In this document: one piece after another, positions 23,520-34,870 of the stretch
How the letters are laid out: the number at the start of each line of letters is the position of its first letter
Numbering within the stretch: position 1 is the stretch's first letter
NCBI GenBank assembly: GCA_009823505.1
Contig: VZQC01005757.1
Span: 592,465-656,464, forward strand
From: Rhizomys pruinosus
Taxonomy: Eukaryota > Chordata > Mammalia > Rodentia > Spalacidae
Direction: 5' to 3'
DNA: 64,000 bases
Program-made: the position numbers and the translations under genes
Notes under the pieces: generated by a model
What the model was told of the DNA's origin: nothing
What the model saw: only the letters and a program-made list of their open reading frames with translations
Databases searched by the model: none

Positions 23520-23859
23520 TATTTCTTTTTTAAACTTTTAAAAACCAGACTGTGGTTTTTATCTCTAAAAGTTCAGCTGGGGCATAGTTGAAGGCCCACT
23601 TGGGCTGTAGAAGAGCGGTAGGAAAATAATGTAAAACCTCTTGGTACCTGGTCGGTGTTGCCCAACATCAAGGCCTGAGTGAGCTTCATGTTGTAAAATT
23701 GAGGAAGCTGGATTTAAAAAGTGCTCATGGGAGATATTGGAGAGAGGGCACTGAGCAGCAAATCTAAGCTCTGATGCAGTATGAAGAGTCAGTGGGGTTC
23801 TTGCTAACAGGCATACACAAATGCAGATGCAAACACGTACACAGGAACATGCATCACAT
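23520..23859. other. Single-copy DNA, no feature seen
   Basis: Nothing recognised up to the CA repeat. Confidence 0.45.
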
Positions 23860-23865
23860 GCACAC

Positions 23866-23915
<50 letters not shown>
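23860..23915. repeat. (CA)n microsatellite
   Basis: Nearly pure CA run of ~56 bp with one CG interruption. Creates Cys-Val spurious frames on the minus strand. Confidence 0.97.
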
Positions 23916-23919
<4 letters not shown>

Positions 23920-24870
23920 TCACTGTATATGTTAGGCAGGGCCATCCTGTTTCTTCAAGCTCTTCCCTTAACTTTCTTGCTTTCCTTATAGGTGATTCTG
24001 CATGCAGGCCTGTAGCTATCATATTCCTCTGGACCCCTGACATTCAGAGATAGTCAGAGATCAGAAATAGCCTGTCTACAGCATGCACTACAGACTGCCC
24101 ATCAAGTACGTGGCTTGGAATCTCCTCCTTTCACTCCCTTCACCCTCACTGAGCTTTCCTCAGAGCCCATGCCATAGTGCTGCCTATGGCATTAACAATT
24201 CCAAATTTCCAGTATACACTCAAACACACTTTTCTGATCAGAATGGCAGCGAGAGTGGGAGCGTGCAGATTCTGCACATCTTCCCTCACGGTGACACTTA
24301 TACAGCTATGTGTTAACCAGACTAAGGATGTTACTCTGTTTTCCATGTAAAGCTAACTTTTCCTAGTTTCATTTCTTCTATATGTTTGTTTCCCTTCACT
24401 CTCCCTGTCCATGGTGGAAATGTGAATTTAACTTTCTGTGTTTTGCAGTGGCAAGAATCATTTTTGCATTCAGAAGAATCCAACACCTATTACTCTTTAG
24501 CAGTGATTTTAATTCCATTGACCATTAGTGCAGTAGGAATTAGACATGATCACTGACTATATTTATTATATTGGCCCATTTAGAAAAAGTGATTTTATTT
24601 TATTTTATTTTTTAGAGGGATGTGTTTTGCAACTTGGAAGTTTTCCCTTTGGCCTTCTGTTTAATTCTGTTGAGATTATAGTGTTATTGAAATTGCATTG
24701 CTATAGATAAATAAGGTATGACTTTAAAATCCACATTCATTGGTGTGTGTGCATCTGCACTTGTTTAGTTAAATTTTGTACTCTTGATACTATGTAATCA
24801 GAGGTATGACCAGACAAGGTGGATAAGCACTGATTAAAAGCAGTGTTTTACAAACAGAATATGGAATAGT
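23916..24870. other. Single-copy DNA, no feature seen
   Basis: No family or exon recognised. A T-rich TTTTA run lies at 24595-24615. Confidence 0.45.
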
Positions 24871-24886
24871 CAACTTCTGACTTTTT

Positions 24887-25136
24887 TTAAAGATTTTTTA
24901 AAAATTTTATTTATTTTTGTATGTCTGTGAGTGTACTGTCTGCCTGTAGGTTTGTGCACCCATGTCGTGTAATGCCACGGAGGTCAGAAGAGGGTGTCGG
25001 ATTCCCCTGGAACTGGAGTTCTTCTGGAATCGGAATTACAGATGGTTCTCAGCTGCCATGTGGGTGCTGGTGATCGAACCCGGGTCCCCTGCAAGAGCAG
25101 TCGGTGCTCTTAACCGCTAGGCTATCTCTCCAGCCC
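24887..25136 (-). repeat. B2 SINE with TSD
   Basis: Full-length reverse B2 including the duplicated ctggaactggagttcttctg body, ending ctatctctccagcccc. The target duplication caacttctgacttttt is at 24871-24886 and 25137-25152. Young copy. Confidence 0.96.
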
Positions 25137-25152
25137 CAACTTCTGACTTTTT

Positions 25153-26506
25153 AAGCGTGTACCTCCTCAGGCTCTGTTTTAGGGGGTCTCAAAGTGGACC
25201 CAGGAATTTGCATTTTAACATACAGCTGTGTGACATGGTTGCGGTTCTTCTCTAAATGGAACTTTGAGAATCTTTAATCCTCAAAAGTAATGGCTGTTTG
25301 TAGACTGAGAAAACCAGTTAAATGACCCTTTATTAATACATATATCCCACAAATAGTTAACAGAGATAAAGTACTTGCAATAAGCTTTTCCAGTGAAACT
25401 TAGTAGTTGTGAATTTTTAGTTTTCATTATTACTCAGTTAAAATTTGCTAAGCATTTCTTTCCTCTCCAGGTCAGTGTAACATCTTTAAAGAAGCCTTCT
25501 GTCTTCCTACTTACTTTGCTACATTTCTGATCTAATTGTTATGAACCACATTTTGTAAGCTCTCCAATAAAACCTCATTCATTCAAGCTAGTGGAACAAT
25601 TTAGCCTGGGTTTGCTGAAAGCAGTTTTCTGCATAGATAGAATTAGACCAACAGCTGGAACCACTTCAACCAGCCAGAAATATAATAGTTTATTTATCAT
25701 TGCTTGTCTTTATTGTATCCATTCACAGCTGAAATAGTTTGGTGTAATTTAAGATATTTTGAAATGAAGACCAGTCTCTGTCTCTACAACTTTTGACAGC
25801 AGCAATGATGAGGAAACACAGTGTTCACAAAAGCCACAAAATACTCAAGTCACTCCTGGCATCTGGGTCCATCTCAGTGAAACTGGAGATGGTGACTGCC
25901 AACTGGAACCTCAGGGTTGAATTTCATACTCCCCACATGTTGCGTGACTTTGGTTCTTTTGCATATTCCTCATTCCAGCTTTGATTTCCTAAAAGACATT
26001 TTGTCTCGATTCCCAGCCTGTGAATAGGAAAAGTTCCTGTAGGCGTGTGTGATGGAAAGAGCTTTGTCAGCTTCCAGGAGCTGGGCTTCCTCGTGCATAC
26101 TTCCACCAAAGCACTTCTATTCATTATTATTTTCTAGTGATGAAATTCCTTCAGTAAAAAGATGTGTCCTTGATCTCCGCACTGAATTGTTTATTTGCTG
26201 TGTGTAGCAAGGTTTTAAATACTGTAAGTGTGTGGGGAGTGCCAGGGGAATGGATGGGGATAGGAATTAAGATAAGAGATTAAGACCCAAAGCAAATCCT
26301 AGGTCCCTTGCTACCATAGGCAGGTCATACTCCCTTGAGCAAGGACCTGGATCCCTTGGTGTTTGCTTGCCTGTTTACAGCTTTAGAAGTCATGTGTCTG
26401 CTGTGCATATTTTGTTGGGTCATATGACAAAGTTATGCATACAAAAGTATATGGCATATACAAATGATTAATTTTGTTATTTTGTCATTACAGGTTTAAG
26501 AATCTA
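25153..26506. other. Single-copy DNA, SINE-poor
   Basis: 1.35 kb without recognisable repeats. 25780-26130 has higher GC than its surroundings. Short frames on both strands overlap each other and give no coding evidence. Confidence 0.45.
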
Positions 26507-26585
26507 AAACTAGGTTGGGCACAGTGGTGCACAAACTTAATCTTGGTACTCAGTAGGCTGTGGTGAGTTCAAGACCAGCTTTTGA
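26507..26585 (+). repeat. B1 SINE fragment (old)
   Basis: gggcacagtggtgcacaaac...ggtactcagtaggctgtgg...gagttcaagaccagc matches an eroded B1 head. Confidence 0.65.
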
Positions 26586-26701
26586 TATCATGTTTTAAAA
26601 TAGAATAAAAGTAAGGAAATTAAAAGAATGATGATTCAAGATTGAAAATTATATAATAAAATTACGTTATTTATATTTCATATTTCTATTTCAATGCTCC
26701 C

Positions 26702-26940
26702 TATATATTTTTTAAATTTTTATTATTTATTTTATTTTATGTGTATGAGTGTATTGTCTGCATGTGTGTAAGTGCACTGTGTTGTGCAATACCCACAGAT
26801 GTCAAAAGAGGGTATTGGATTCCTCTGGAACTGGAGTTACAGATGGTTGTTAGCCATCATGGGGATGCTTGGAATTGAACCCATGTCCTCTGCAAGAGCA
26901 GCAGTGTGCTCTTAATCATTGAGCCCATCTCTCCATTGCC
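26702..26940 (-). repeat. B2 SINE (old)
   Basis: Reverse B2: gtgtatgagtgtattgtctg, gatgtcaaaagagggtattgg, ending gcccatctctccattgcc. Confidence 0.88.
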
Positions 26941-27079
26941 TGCCCCCATCTATATTGTTAAAGTCATAATTTTGTTTTGGAGATGATATTTGTTACATGG
27001 ATTCTAAATATGATGTTTGACAATTGTAGTAAAAAATAAGAAATTATGTCTGGAGAAAAGGTGATAATAGCTCTTTCTA

Positions 27080-27480
27080 ATTGTGGGTCAGGGAATTTCT
27101 ACTATCTTATAAAACATTTTAATTTAGAATAGCTTTATATGCACAGAAAACATTTAAGTGATGCCAGATTACCTACTGTTATTAATGTTTTACTATAGTA
27201 TGGTATGCCTGTCATAATTAAGTGACCAAGACTAGCACATTACTTTTAACTATATGCCATAGTTTTTTCATAATTTTTACCTAATGTCTTTTTTCCTTCT
27301 CAAGAACTCATCCAGAATACTACATTCCATTTCATCGTCGTGTCTCTTTAGCTTCTTCCTGGCTGACAACTTCTCATTTTTTTTTTTCTTGTGTTTGATT
27401 ACTGACATTTCTGAGCAATCCTGGTAATGTATTTTATAGAATGTCATTCACTTGGAATCCATTTTATGTTCCTCCAGTGG
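27080..27480 (-). repeat. Ancient L1 3'-region fragment
   Basis: The order 'agctttatatgcacagaaaac ... cttctcaagaactcatccagaatac ... cgtgtctctttagcttc' resembles old mammalian L1 3'UTR in reverse. Confidence 0.4.
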
Positions 27481-27950
27481 CTTTCTGGAAAGACAGTGAG
27501 AATAGTGACGTGCCATTCTCTCATATAACTCCAAAGCGCCAGCTGTAAACATGATACCTCTACTGGTGCCACCCCCAATCACTGCTGAGACAGCTTCTGC
27601 AGCTCTGCCTTCTTCAAACTCATTTCTCCTGGCTGTGGTTTTCTCCCTCATTCCTTTGGAAAGAATTTACCATGTAGACCAACTCAAGGAAAGGAAACTT
27701 TGTTCTACCTCCCTGAAGGATGGATTATTTACACAAATTATTAGGAATTCTCCTCTACAACAGATCTGTCCATTCTCTCATTATAGTTCTTTTTCAGTAT
27801 TTATTTAAATCATCATGGATACAGATGCTCATCTTATATTTACACAAATTTGTTAGTCAAGATTCTCCTGTTTGGACCATAAGGTCCTTTGAGCATTTTC
27901 AATTAACTCATGTGTCTATCCTGGGTGTATGTATATAGGTATGGTGTGTG

Positions 27951-27951
<1 letters not shown>
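27481..27951. other. Single-copy DNA, no feature seen
   Basis: Nothing recognised. Confidence 0.4.

Positions 27952-27992
<41 letters not shown>
27952..27992. repeat. (TG)n microsatellite
   Basis: About 20 TG units, flanked by ATGTGTG variants. Confidence 0.97.
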
Positions 27993-27993
<1 letters not shown>

Positions 27994-28289
27994 ACGTGTT
28001 ATGTATGTGTGGCAGTACAATTACCAATACAGGTGCCTGTGGAGATCAGAGTTTGATGTAGACATAATTCCCTTCATCATTTTCTCTGCCTTATTTTTTG
28101 AGACAAAGTTTCTCATTGACTGTGTCTAAAACTCCAGCTTCAGGGAATCCATGGCCTTTTTCTGATCTAAACATGCATGAATCCACATGTAGACACACAC
28201 CAATATGCACAATTCAATATCCAATAACTCCTTATAATTTTGTTATCTGGATGAAATAGGCATTTGTTCAAATCTCCCCAGGGAGAGTT

Positions 28290-28570
28290 CACACTGTAAT
28301 ATGTACCTCATTTTGCTTATCCATTTGATCAACATCTCATTTCCACCTTTGAGTAATCATGAATAAAACTATAACCATTCATGTGCAGGTTTTTGTATGG
28401 ATGTAAGTTCTAAACCAGGAATGTGATTGCTGACAGTCTAAAATTCTGAGAAATGTTGAACTTTGCAGACCACATGCATTATTATTTCTGTGAACATTAT
28501 TTGATTTTCCTAAAGAACTTTGTAATTTTCCCCATATAGAACTTGTACACAGTTTGTTAGATTTACATGT
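28290..28570 (-). repeat. Ancient L1 fragment
   Basis: Reverse orientation. catttccacctttgagtaatc, accattcatgtgcaggtttttg and ggaatgtgattgctgac follow the order of old L1 sequence. Confidence 0.5.
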
Positions 28571-28689
28571 TATTATTTCTCTTCTTTTTATGTGTTGATA
28601 TATCCTTTTTATGTCTTGATATATCCTGCAGCTCTGAATCTGCATTGCTTTTATTTCTTAGTGGTTTCAGAAGTTTTCTTGTGGATACC

Positions 28690-28832
28690 TCTTTTTTTTG
28701 TCTTTTTGAGACAGGGTATTCCTGTATCCCTAGCTGGCCTGGAACTCACTGTGCATACCTGTAGACCAGGCTGGCCTTGAACTCACAGAGGTCCACCGGC
28801 CTCTTCCTCTCAGTGCTGGGATTAAAGTTGTG
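28690..28832 (-). repeat. B1 SINE
   Basis: Reverse B1: tttttgagacagggtattc, ggcctggaactcactgtg, ccaggctggccttgaactc, gtgctgggattaaag. Confidence 0.93.
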
Positions 28833-28909
28833 GATTCATTTTTGTTGACAATTCTGTACATGGACAATTATGTTATATATTAAGATGATTAATTGATTGG
28901 TTAATCTTG

Positions 28910-29312
28910 TGCTGAATAGCTTCTGTCATCAACTTGACACACTTGGGAAGAGGGAAACTCATTTGAGGAATTTCCTCTATTAGACTGTCCTGTACGCATG
29001 CCTGTGAAGCATTTTCTTGAGTGTTGAGTGATATGGGAGGACCCAACCTTTGGTGAGCAGTGGTGCCCTGGGAAGGTGGTCCTGATTTGGATAAGAAAGC
29101 AGGCTGAACACAAGCCAGAGGAGCAAGCCAGTAAGCAACTTTCCTCCATGGTCTGTGCTTTATTTCCTGGCTCCAGTTTCCTGCCCTGATTAAGTTCCTG
29201 TGTTGGCCTTCCCCGGTGATGGACTGTTACTTGGAAGATGAAATAAACCTCTTCTCCAACCTGGTTTGGGTCAGTGTTTTATCATAGCACTAACTAGAAG
29301 AATCTTAACGTT
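28910..29312 (+). repeat. ~390-bp LTR-like rodent repeat, copy 2
   Basis: tgtgctgaatagcttctgtc...caacttgacacacttggg, a middle part diverged from the other copies, and gatgaaataaacctcttctc near the end. The oldest-looking of the plus-strand copies. Confidence 0.75.
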
Positions 29313-29539
29313 CAATATTTCCTTTGGCTCTGTTGAATCCACGGAAGATCCCATGTTGAGAACAGAGGTCTGTAAGGGCCATTTTATGTTTAGACAACAT
29401 GGCATTGATATGGCTATCTGGAATGTTCCAAGAGTACAAATGCTGGACATCCAGAGGAGCTATGAGTCAGCACAATATGGCAGTCTTCAGACATCAAGGG
29501 AACCCCAAAGTAAGTAGTGATGTAATCTATTGTGCAACT

Positions 29540-29935
29540 GTGCTGGATAGCTTTAGTGTCAACTTGACACACCTGGGTTGAGGGAGCCTCAAGTGGGGAA
29601 TTGGCTCCATTGGATTGGCCTGTGGCCACATATTTGGAGTATTGTCTTGATGGTCAAGCAGTGTGGGAGGGCCCAGCCCACAATGAGTGGTGCCACCCTG
29701 GGCAGGTTGTTGTGTACTGTATAAGAAGGCAGGCTGGGCATGAGCCAGGGGAGGAAGCCAGTGAACAGCATTCCTCCATGAGGAATTCCTCCATGAGCTT
29801 CAGCTCCTGCCTCCAGGTTCCTGCCCCGAGTTCCTGCCTTGGGCTCCCTAAGTGATGAACTGTGACCCAGGAGATGTAAGCTGAATAAACCATTCTCTCC
29901 CCAAGTTGGTGTCGGTCATAATGTTTTGTCACAAG
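29540..29935 (+). repeat. ~390-bp LTR-like rodent repeat, copy 3
   Basis: tgtgctggatagctttagtg...acctgggttgagggagcc, gcccagcccacaatgag, aggcaggctgggcatgagcc, gctgaataaaccattctc, ends gttttgtcaca. Lies 230 bp from copy 2 in the same orientation. Confidence 0.82.
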
Positions 29936-30587
29936 TGGCAAATGGCTACTTTTGTATTGTTTTTGTGTAAATACGGATTTGGGATCAGAGTCCTTAACCT
30001 AAGCCTTTGCCAGTTGCCCTGTATGTGTTTGTCTGTAGGCCTGTGCACTGGCCTTGGTGTGACCTGTATGCTGGTCTGCATGTGTACTTGCACCTGTCCA
30101 TGCCTGTCTTTGTGTGACTCTCGTATACCAGCATGTGGCTGGGTGTCCACCTGCCTGGTGGTGAATGAATAAAGTATGTCTGATCTGCCTCTGGCTCCTC
30201 AAATTGTCTCTAAGCTCCTGGCCTCCCATGACCTTCCTCCTCTCCTGACATTACAACATGGACCTTACAACCTATTGAAAGCATTCATTTTTATTACTGA
30301 GTTTTGTTTCTTTAAATTTCTTTTGTTTCTTTTAAAATATTAACCCCTATGCTTACATACCCATTTGCTCTATTGTTTGCCCACTTTTGTTAACTACATC
30401 CCTTGATATGGTTATTAATCTCTCTATTCTAACATCTGTAATATACTCTAATGGTGTCATTGTTTATGTGTTTGTCTTTTGGTATCTTTGTGATTATTTG
30501 CTGAGAACTGGACAAACTATATTGGGTAATAGAATCAAGATAGTTCTGACTTTAATTTGTTTTTTTTTTTTGTTTGTTTGTTTTTAA
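29936..30587. other. Single-copy DNA, no feature seen
   Basis: Nothing recognised. 29990-30170 is TG/CTG-rich but not a clean tandem. Confidence 0.4.
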
Positions 30588-30589
30588 AT

Positions 30590-30853
30590 ATTTTTTTAAA
30601 TTTAAAAAAAAAATTTTTTTTATTATTTATTTTTGTATGTGTATGAATGTACTGTCTGCATGCAGGTCTGTGCACCCGTCTCGTGCAATGCCGCGGAGGT
30701 CAGAAGAGGGTCTCGGATTCCCCTGGAACTGGAGTTCTCCTGGAATTGGAGTTACAGACGGTTCTTAGCCGCCATGTGGGTGCTGGGGATCGAACCCGGG
30801 TCCTCTGCAAGAGCGTCGGTGCTCTTACCCGCTAGGCCATCTCTCCAGCCCCA
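30590..30853 (-). repeat. B2 SINE 1 of a three-copy run
   Basis: T-rich tail, full body with doubled ggaactggag/ggaattggag block, ending ccatctctccagcccc. The flanking atatttttttaaattt at both ends looks like its TSD. Confidence 0.95.
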
Positions 30854-30869
30854 TATTTTTTTAAATTTT

Positions 30870-31137
30870 ATTTTTTATTTTCTTTTTTAATAATTTTATT
30901 TATTTATTTATTTATTTATGTGTATGAATGTACTGTCTGCATGTAGGTTTGTGCACCCATGTCTGTCGTTCAATGCGGCAGAGGTCAGAAGAGGATGTTG
31001 GATTCCCCTGGAACTGGAATTCTCCTGGAATTGGAGTTATGGTTGGTTCTCAGCCGCCATGTGGGTACTGGGGATCGAACCCGGGTCCTCTGCAAGAGCA
31101 GTCGGAGCTCTTAACCGCTAGGCCATCTCTCCAGCCC
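30870..31137 (-). repeat. B2 SINE 2 of a three-copy run
   Basis: (TTTA)n tail, then a full reverse B2 ending ccatctctccagcccc. Its head is followed at once by the tail-proximal TTATTTATTTT of the next copy. Confidence 0.95.
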
Positions 31138-31368
31138 CTTATTTATTTTCTATGTGTATGAATGTATTGTCTGCATGTAGGTTTGTGCACCCATGTCGTG
31201 CAATGCTGCGGAGGTCAAAAGAGGGTGTCTGATTCCTCTGGAACTGGAGTTCTCCTGGAATTGGAGTTACAGATGGTTCTTAGCCACCATGTGGGTGCTG
31301 GGGATCGAACCTGGGTCCTCTGCAAGAGCAGTCAGCACTCTTAACCGCTAGGCAATCTCTCCAGCGCC
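31138..31368 (-). repeat. B2 SINE 3 of a three-copy run
   Basis: Reverse B2 from tatgtgtatgaatgtattg to gcaatctctccagcgcccc. The short tail suggests that copy 2 inserted into or next to its tail. Confidence 0.94.
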
Positions 31369-31612
31369 CCACCTTTAATTCATGTTGATGTCAATCAGGC
31401 TAGGAGCTAAGCCAGGTTTAATATTCACTGTAGCTATAGGGAACAGAGATTTCAAATTCCTTTACTGTTCTCATTTGTGTCTCTCCTGAGTCTTTCATTG
31501 CTCTTCTATTTTGTTTGGGCTTTGTAGCTCTTACAACTAGTTCACTGTAGTTTTACTGGAGCTTTGTTGGCACAGGGGACAGTTATGAGGGGCTCAGAAT
31601 ATTCTAATATTT

Positions 31613-32013
31613 TTGTGCTGGATAGCTTTAGTGTCAACTTGACACACCTGGGTTGAGGGAGCCTTAGTTGGAGAATTGGTTCCATTGGACTGGCCTGTGG
31701 CCACGTCTGTGGAGAATTTTCTTGATTGTTGAGCAATGTGGGAGGGCCCAGCCCACTGTGGGTGGTGCCATCCCGGACAGGTTGTTATATACAGTATAAG
31801 AAAGCAGGCCGGGCATGGGCCAGGGGAGCAAGCCAGTAAGCAGCATTCCTCCATGGCCTGTGCTTCAGCTCTTGCCTCCAGGTTCTTGCCTTGATTTTCT
31901 ATGTTGGGTTCCCTCAGTGATGAACTGTGACCCAGGAGATGTGAGCTGAATAAACCATTTCCTCCCCAATTGGTCAGAGTGTTTTGTCACAGCAATTAAA
32001 AGGAAACTAGAAC
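31613..32013 (+). repeat. ~390-bp LTR-like rodent repeat, copy 4
   Basis: TGTGCTGGATAGC start, GAAACTAGAACA end (TG...CA ends). Contains gcccagcccactgtgg and gctgaataaaccatttcc. No convincing TSD. Confidence 0.85.
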
Positions 32014-33274
32014 AATCTTGTAATTTAGTTTTCTGTTTGCTAAATATTCTTCTCCTGTTCTACTCCCTCAATCTCTTCTCTTACCTTTGGCTGCAGTTAC
32101 CAATTTTGTTCCTTGAAGCCACGGAATTTAATTTATTTTGTTGCTTCTAGGTGAGACACGAAGGCCAGAGGGCAGGAGGAATGACCTTCTTCAAGCCATA
32201 TGAAGCTCTATCAACATCCTGTCTTGAATAGTAGGCCTTTGCTCTGGAGAAGTTTCTAGGTACTCTTTTTCTTGGCAATACTTCTTTTCTATTCTACAGA
32301 CCCACAGTGGAGAAGATCCTTTTCAGACCTTTGTTTGAGAACTGGGGGAGACTCCTGGAGGAGAAAACTCGTGAAATAGCAGCTTTTACAAGACTACAGT
32401 CTCCTTCCAGAGTGCCTCGCTTCCAGGATGCTTTCCTTCAGCTTGTTGCAAAACTTGCCTGGCAGTGTCCCTATCAGTCAGTTCTTGGGGCTGCTGAGCT
32501 ACTGCTGCAGATCTCATGTACAACCTTGGAATCTCCTCCATTTCTCCATTGTAGCATGGGGTTTTCCCCAGGTACATCAGTTCTCTGATATTTCTAAGAA
32601 CAGACATTGATCTTCAGTTTGTCCACTCTCTTGAAAGTATAGAAACGATGGCTCTGGGCTTTTTCTATTCTAGGGCTGCAAAAAAACAATCAGAACTTTT
32701 ATAATTTTTCTTTGCATAATTCTGCACAATTGCTTTTCTATAATAAGCATATACTAAATGTTCTATATTAAGCTTAAACATATTGCTCATTTCTTTAGTT
32801 TATAGAGCAGAGAATAAGTTGAAATCAATCTGAAGCAGGAAGATTTTATAAGGTTTTATGAAAGATCCAAATGGTACTGAATCTAAACCACCTGCTTTTT
32901 GCTTTGTTTGTTGTTCTCTGATTGCTCAGAGAAATTCAGAGAATAATGAAATTTCCTATAGTAACATGCACACATATGCAAATGCTTTATGTGTGCAAGT
33001 TATTTTGTACCTGGAGAGACAGGGTAACATACAATTTAGCTTAGTGAAATTGGAGTACAATGTCTGAATTGATATTCAGATCCAATGTCATAATGCTCAA
33101 TGCCTGCTCCATTTTATGGACTATATTTGAACATAATTTAATATATACCACCATCCTTTGAAAAGTACACTTTAGAGCTTGGCATGATTAAAGGAGGAAG
33201 ACTTTGAGGCCAACCTGGCCTACATATCAACATCTCCACCCCCATTTTGAAGCAACCAAGTAAATAGTGTGAAT
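32014..33274. other. Mostly single-copy DNA; unknown 32300-32600 segment
   Basis: 32307-32607 is open in one frame on each strand (93 and 73 codons) and GC-richer than its flanks. No protein family is evident, and plus/minus openness argues against coding; it may be an unrecognised repeat. 33170-33240 has a short B1-like patch (ggccaacctggcctacat). Confidence 0.4.
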
Positions 33275-33276
33275 CC

Positions 33277-33336
<60 letters not shown>

Positions 33337-33422
33337 TTCTTTCGGTTTCTTTCTTTCGCCTACTTTTCTCTTATTTCTCTTTCCTATCCACTCTCTTCGT
33401 GTGTCTCTTTCTTTCGTTTTTC

Positions 33423-33496
<74 letters not shown>

Positions 33497-33548
33497 TTCC
33501 TTCCTTCCTTCCTTCCTTCCTTGCTTCTTTCCTTTCTTTCTTTCATTT
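33275..33548. repeat. (TTTC)n/(TTCC)n pyrimidine microsatellite
   Basis: TTTC run 33278-33345, a ~75-bp mostly pyrimidine interruption, a second TTTC run 33420-33493, then TTCC units to about 33522. Almost all pyrimidine on the plus strand for ~270 bp, which creates the Lys/Arg/Glu-rich false frame on the minus strand. Confidence 0.97.
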
Positions 33549-33555
33549 ATTTTTA

Positions 33556-33682
33556 TTTAGATTGCATTTCCTTATAATACAGCTGGCCTGGAACTTGCTA
33601 TGTAGTCCAGGTTGGTCTTGATTTCACAGAAATCTTCCCACCTCTGCCTCCTGAGAGCTGAGATTAAAGCCAGGCTTGAAGT
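33556..33682 (-). repeat. B1 SINE (old)
   Basis: Reverse B1: agctggcctggaacttgctatg, ccaggttggtcttgat, ctctgcctcctgagagctg, agattaaagcc. Confidence 0.85.
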
Positions 33683-33689
33683 GTCTATT

Positions 33690-33835
33690 TTGAAAGGCCT
33701 CTTTAGAACTGAAAAAAGCTAAGGCTCAGAAGAGTCATGAAACTGGCCTTGGGTTACACAGTCTGGAAGTAAGCTGTGATTTGATTCAAAGCTACTGTGT
33801 CACAAACCAATGCTTTTCTTGCTGTTCTGTTTCCC
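33690..33835 (+). repeat. MIR SINE
   Basis: MIR core order: gaactgaaaaaagctaaggctcag, gccttgggttacacag, tggaagtaagctgtgatttgattcaaa. Confidence 0.6.
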
Positions 33836-34602
33836 AGAGGTGTCAGAATGATCAGCCCTAATTGTAGCATCAGATGGGAGAACTTCTAAGGTCTGGGAGA
33901 TGCTCTCATTGGGTTTCCTTTAAGTTGAGCTGTCAGCATCAGATTAGAGCTCACTGGCTTTCCAACCTGCTGTGGGCTGGAATTCTTGTAAGATCATAGC
34001 TAGTTATATACCTTGAACCATATACCTGGCTCCTGGCTTTTTCTTGTCTCTTAGCTTACTAACCTATGAGTTTTGTCTAGAGCAACTGACCCTACTGACA
34101 AGCTTTGAGGTTAGCCCAGTAACAGACATTTTGAAGCCAACTCATGAGGGCTGTATTCTGAGTCTGTGACATTTTAGCTGTTGAGACCTTGGAAAATTGT
34201 TCAGTGTCTACATTCCTATAATAATTCAGAACTATGGCGAACATAAGGGATGTGAGGGCAAAATGAAGCAAGTCTTAGACAGAACTTTAAGCCAAAGACC
34301 TAAAACCCTAGCTATCCAGTAGAGTTGTTCTGGCCATACTTGGCTATTTTTAGCATTTGAAAAAGGGTGTGTGCAAACAAGAAAGAACTGCAAGTGTGAA
34401 ATACACAGTGAACTTAGAATACTCAGAATACAAAAAAAATAGAATAGAAATTACCTCATTAAAATTCTTAATATTGATTATGTATGGAAATAATATTGTA
34501 TATATGAGAATTTTATTAGTTTATTTTTCTACTTTTTTTAAACATAGCTATTAACAATTCAAAATTATATAGAGAACACAGGTTGTATTTATGGAACATG
34601 TT
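33836..34602. other. Single-copy DNA, no feature seen
   Basis: Nothing recognised. Confidence 0.4.
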
Positions 34603-34870
34603 ATATATATATTTTTAATATAATACTTTTGTTGATGTTTTATGCATTTCAGACATCATTTTTCAGTTCAGTCTAGACACATTCCCCTTTTCCTTCCTCC
34701 CACCCCACCCCAGTTCATCCATTCTGCCATACATGTCCTGCATCTTTCTCTCAGTCTTTTTAAATATTTTCTCTGAAGAGGTTCATTGTTTTGGCCAGAA
34801 ATTAACTATATCTGTTCATTCTTTGACCCAGTCCCCAGCATCATGTCATATTTTTATTTAAATATAGGAT
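34603..34870 (-). repeat. L1 3' end, 5'-truncated
   Basis: Reverse terminal module: ttgttgatgttttatgcatttc, C-rich tract, ccattctgccatacatgtcc, ctttctctcagtctttt, and a shorter aattaactatatctg stretch. Confidence 0.8.

Noticed and set aside
23565..24043. Cys-Val-rich minus-strand frames
   Set aside because: Produced by the (CA)n repeat; two frames overlap in the same repeat.
28910..29935. Copies 2 and 3 of the ~390-bp repeat as two LTRs of one provirus
   Set aside because: They are too diverged from each other, only 230 bp apart, and the interval has no primer site or retroviral features.
32307..32607. 93-codon frame as a host exon
   Set aside because: Open on both strands, with no recognisable family. 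Preceded by a pyrimidine-rich ctacag that could mimic an acceptor, but there is no donor or partner exon.
33220..33577. Lys/Glu/Arg-rich and Phe/Leu/Ser-rich frames on the two strands
   Set aside because: Translation of a (TTTC)n/(GAAA)n microsatellite.
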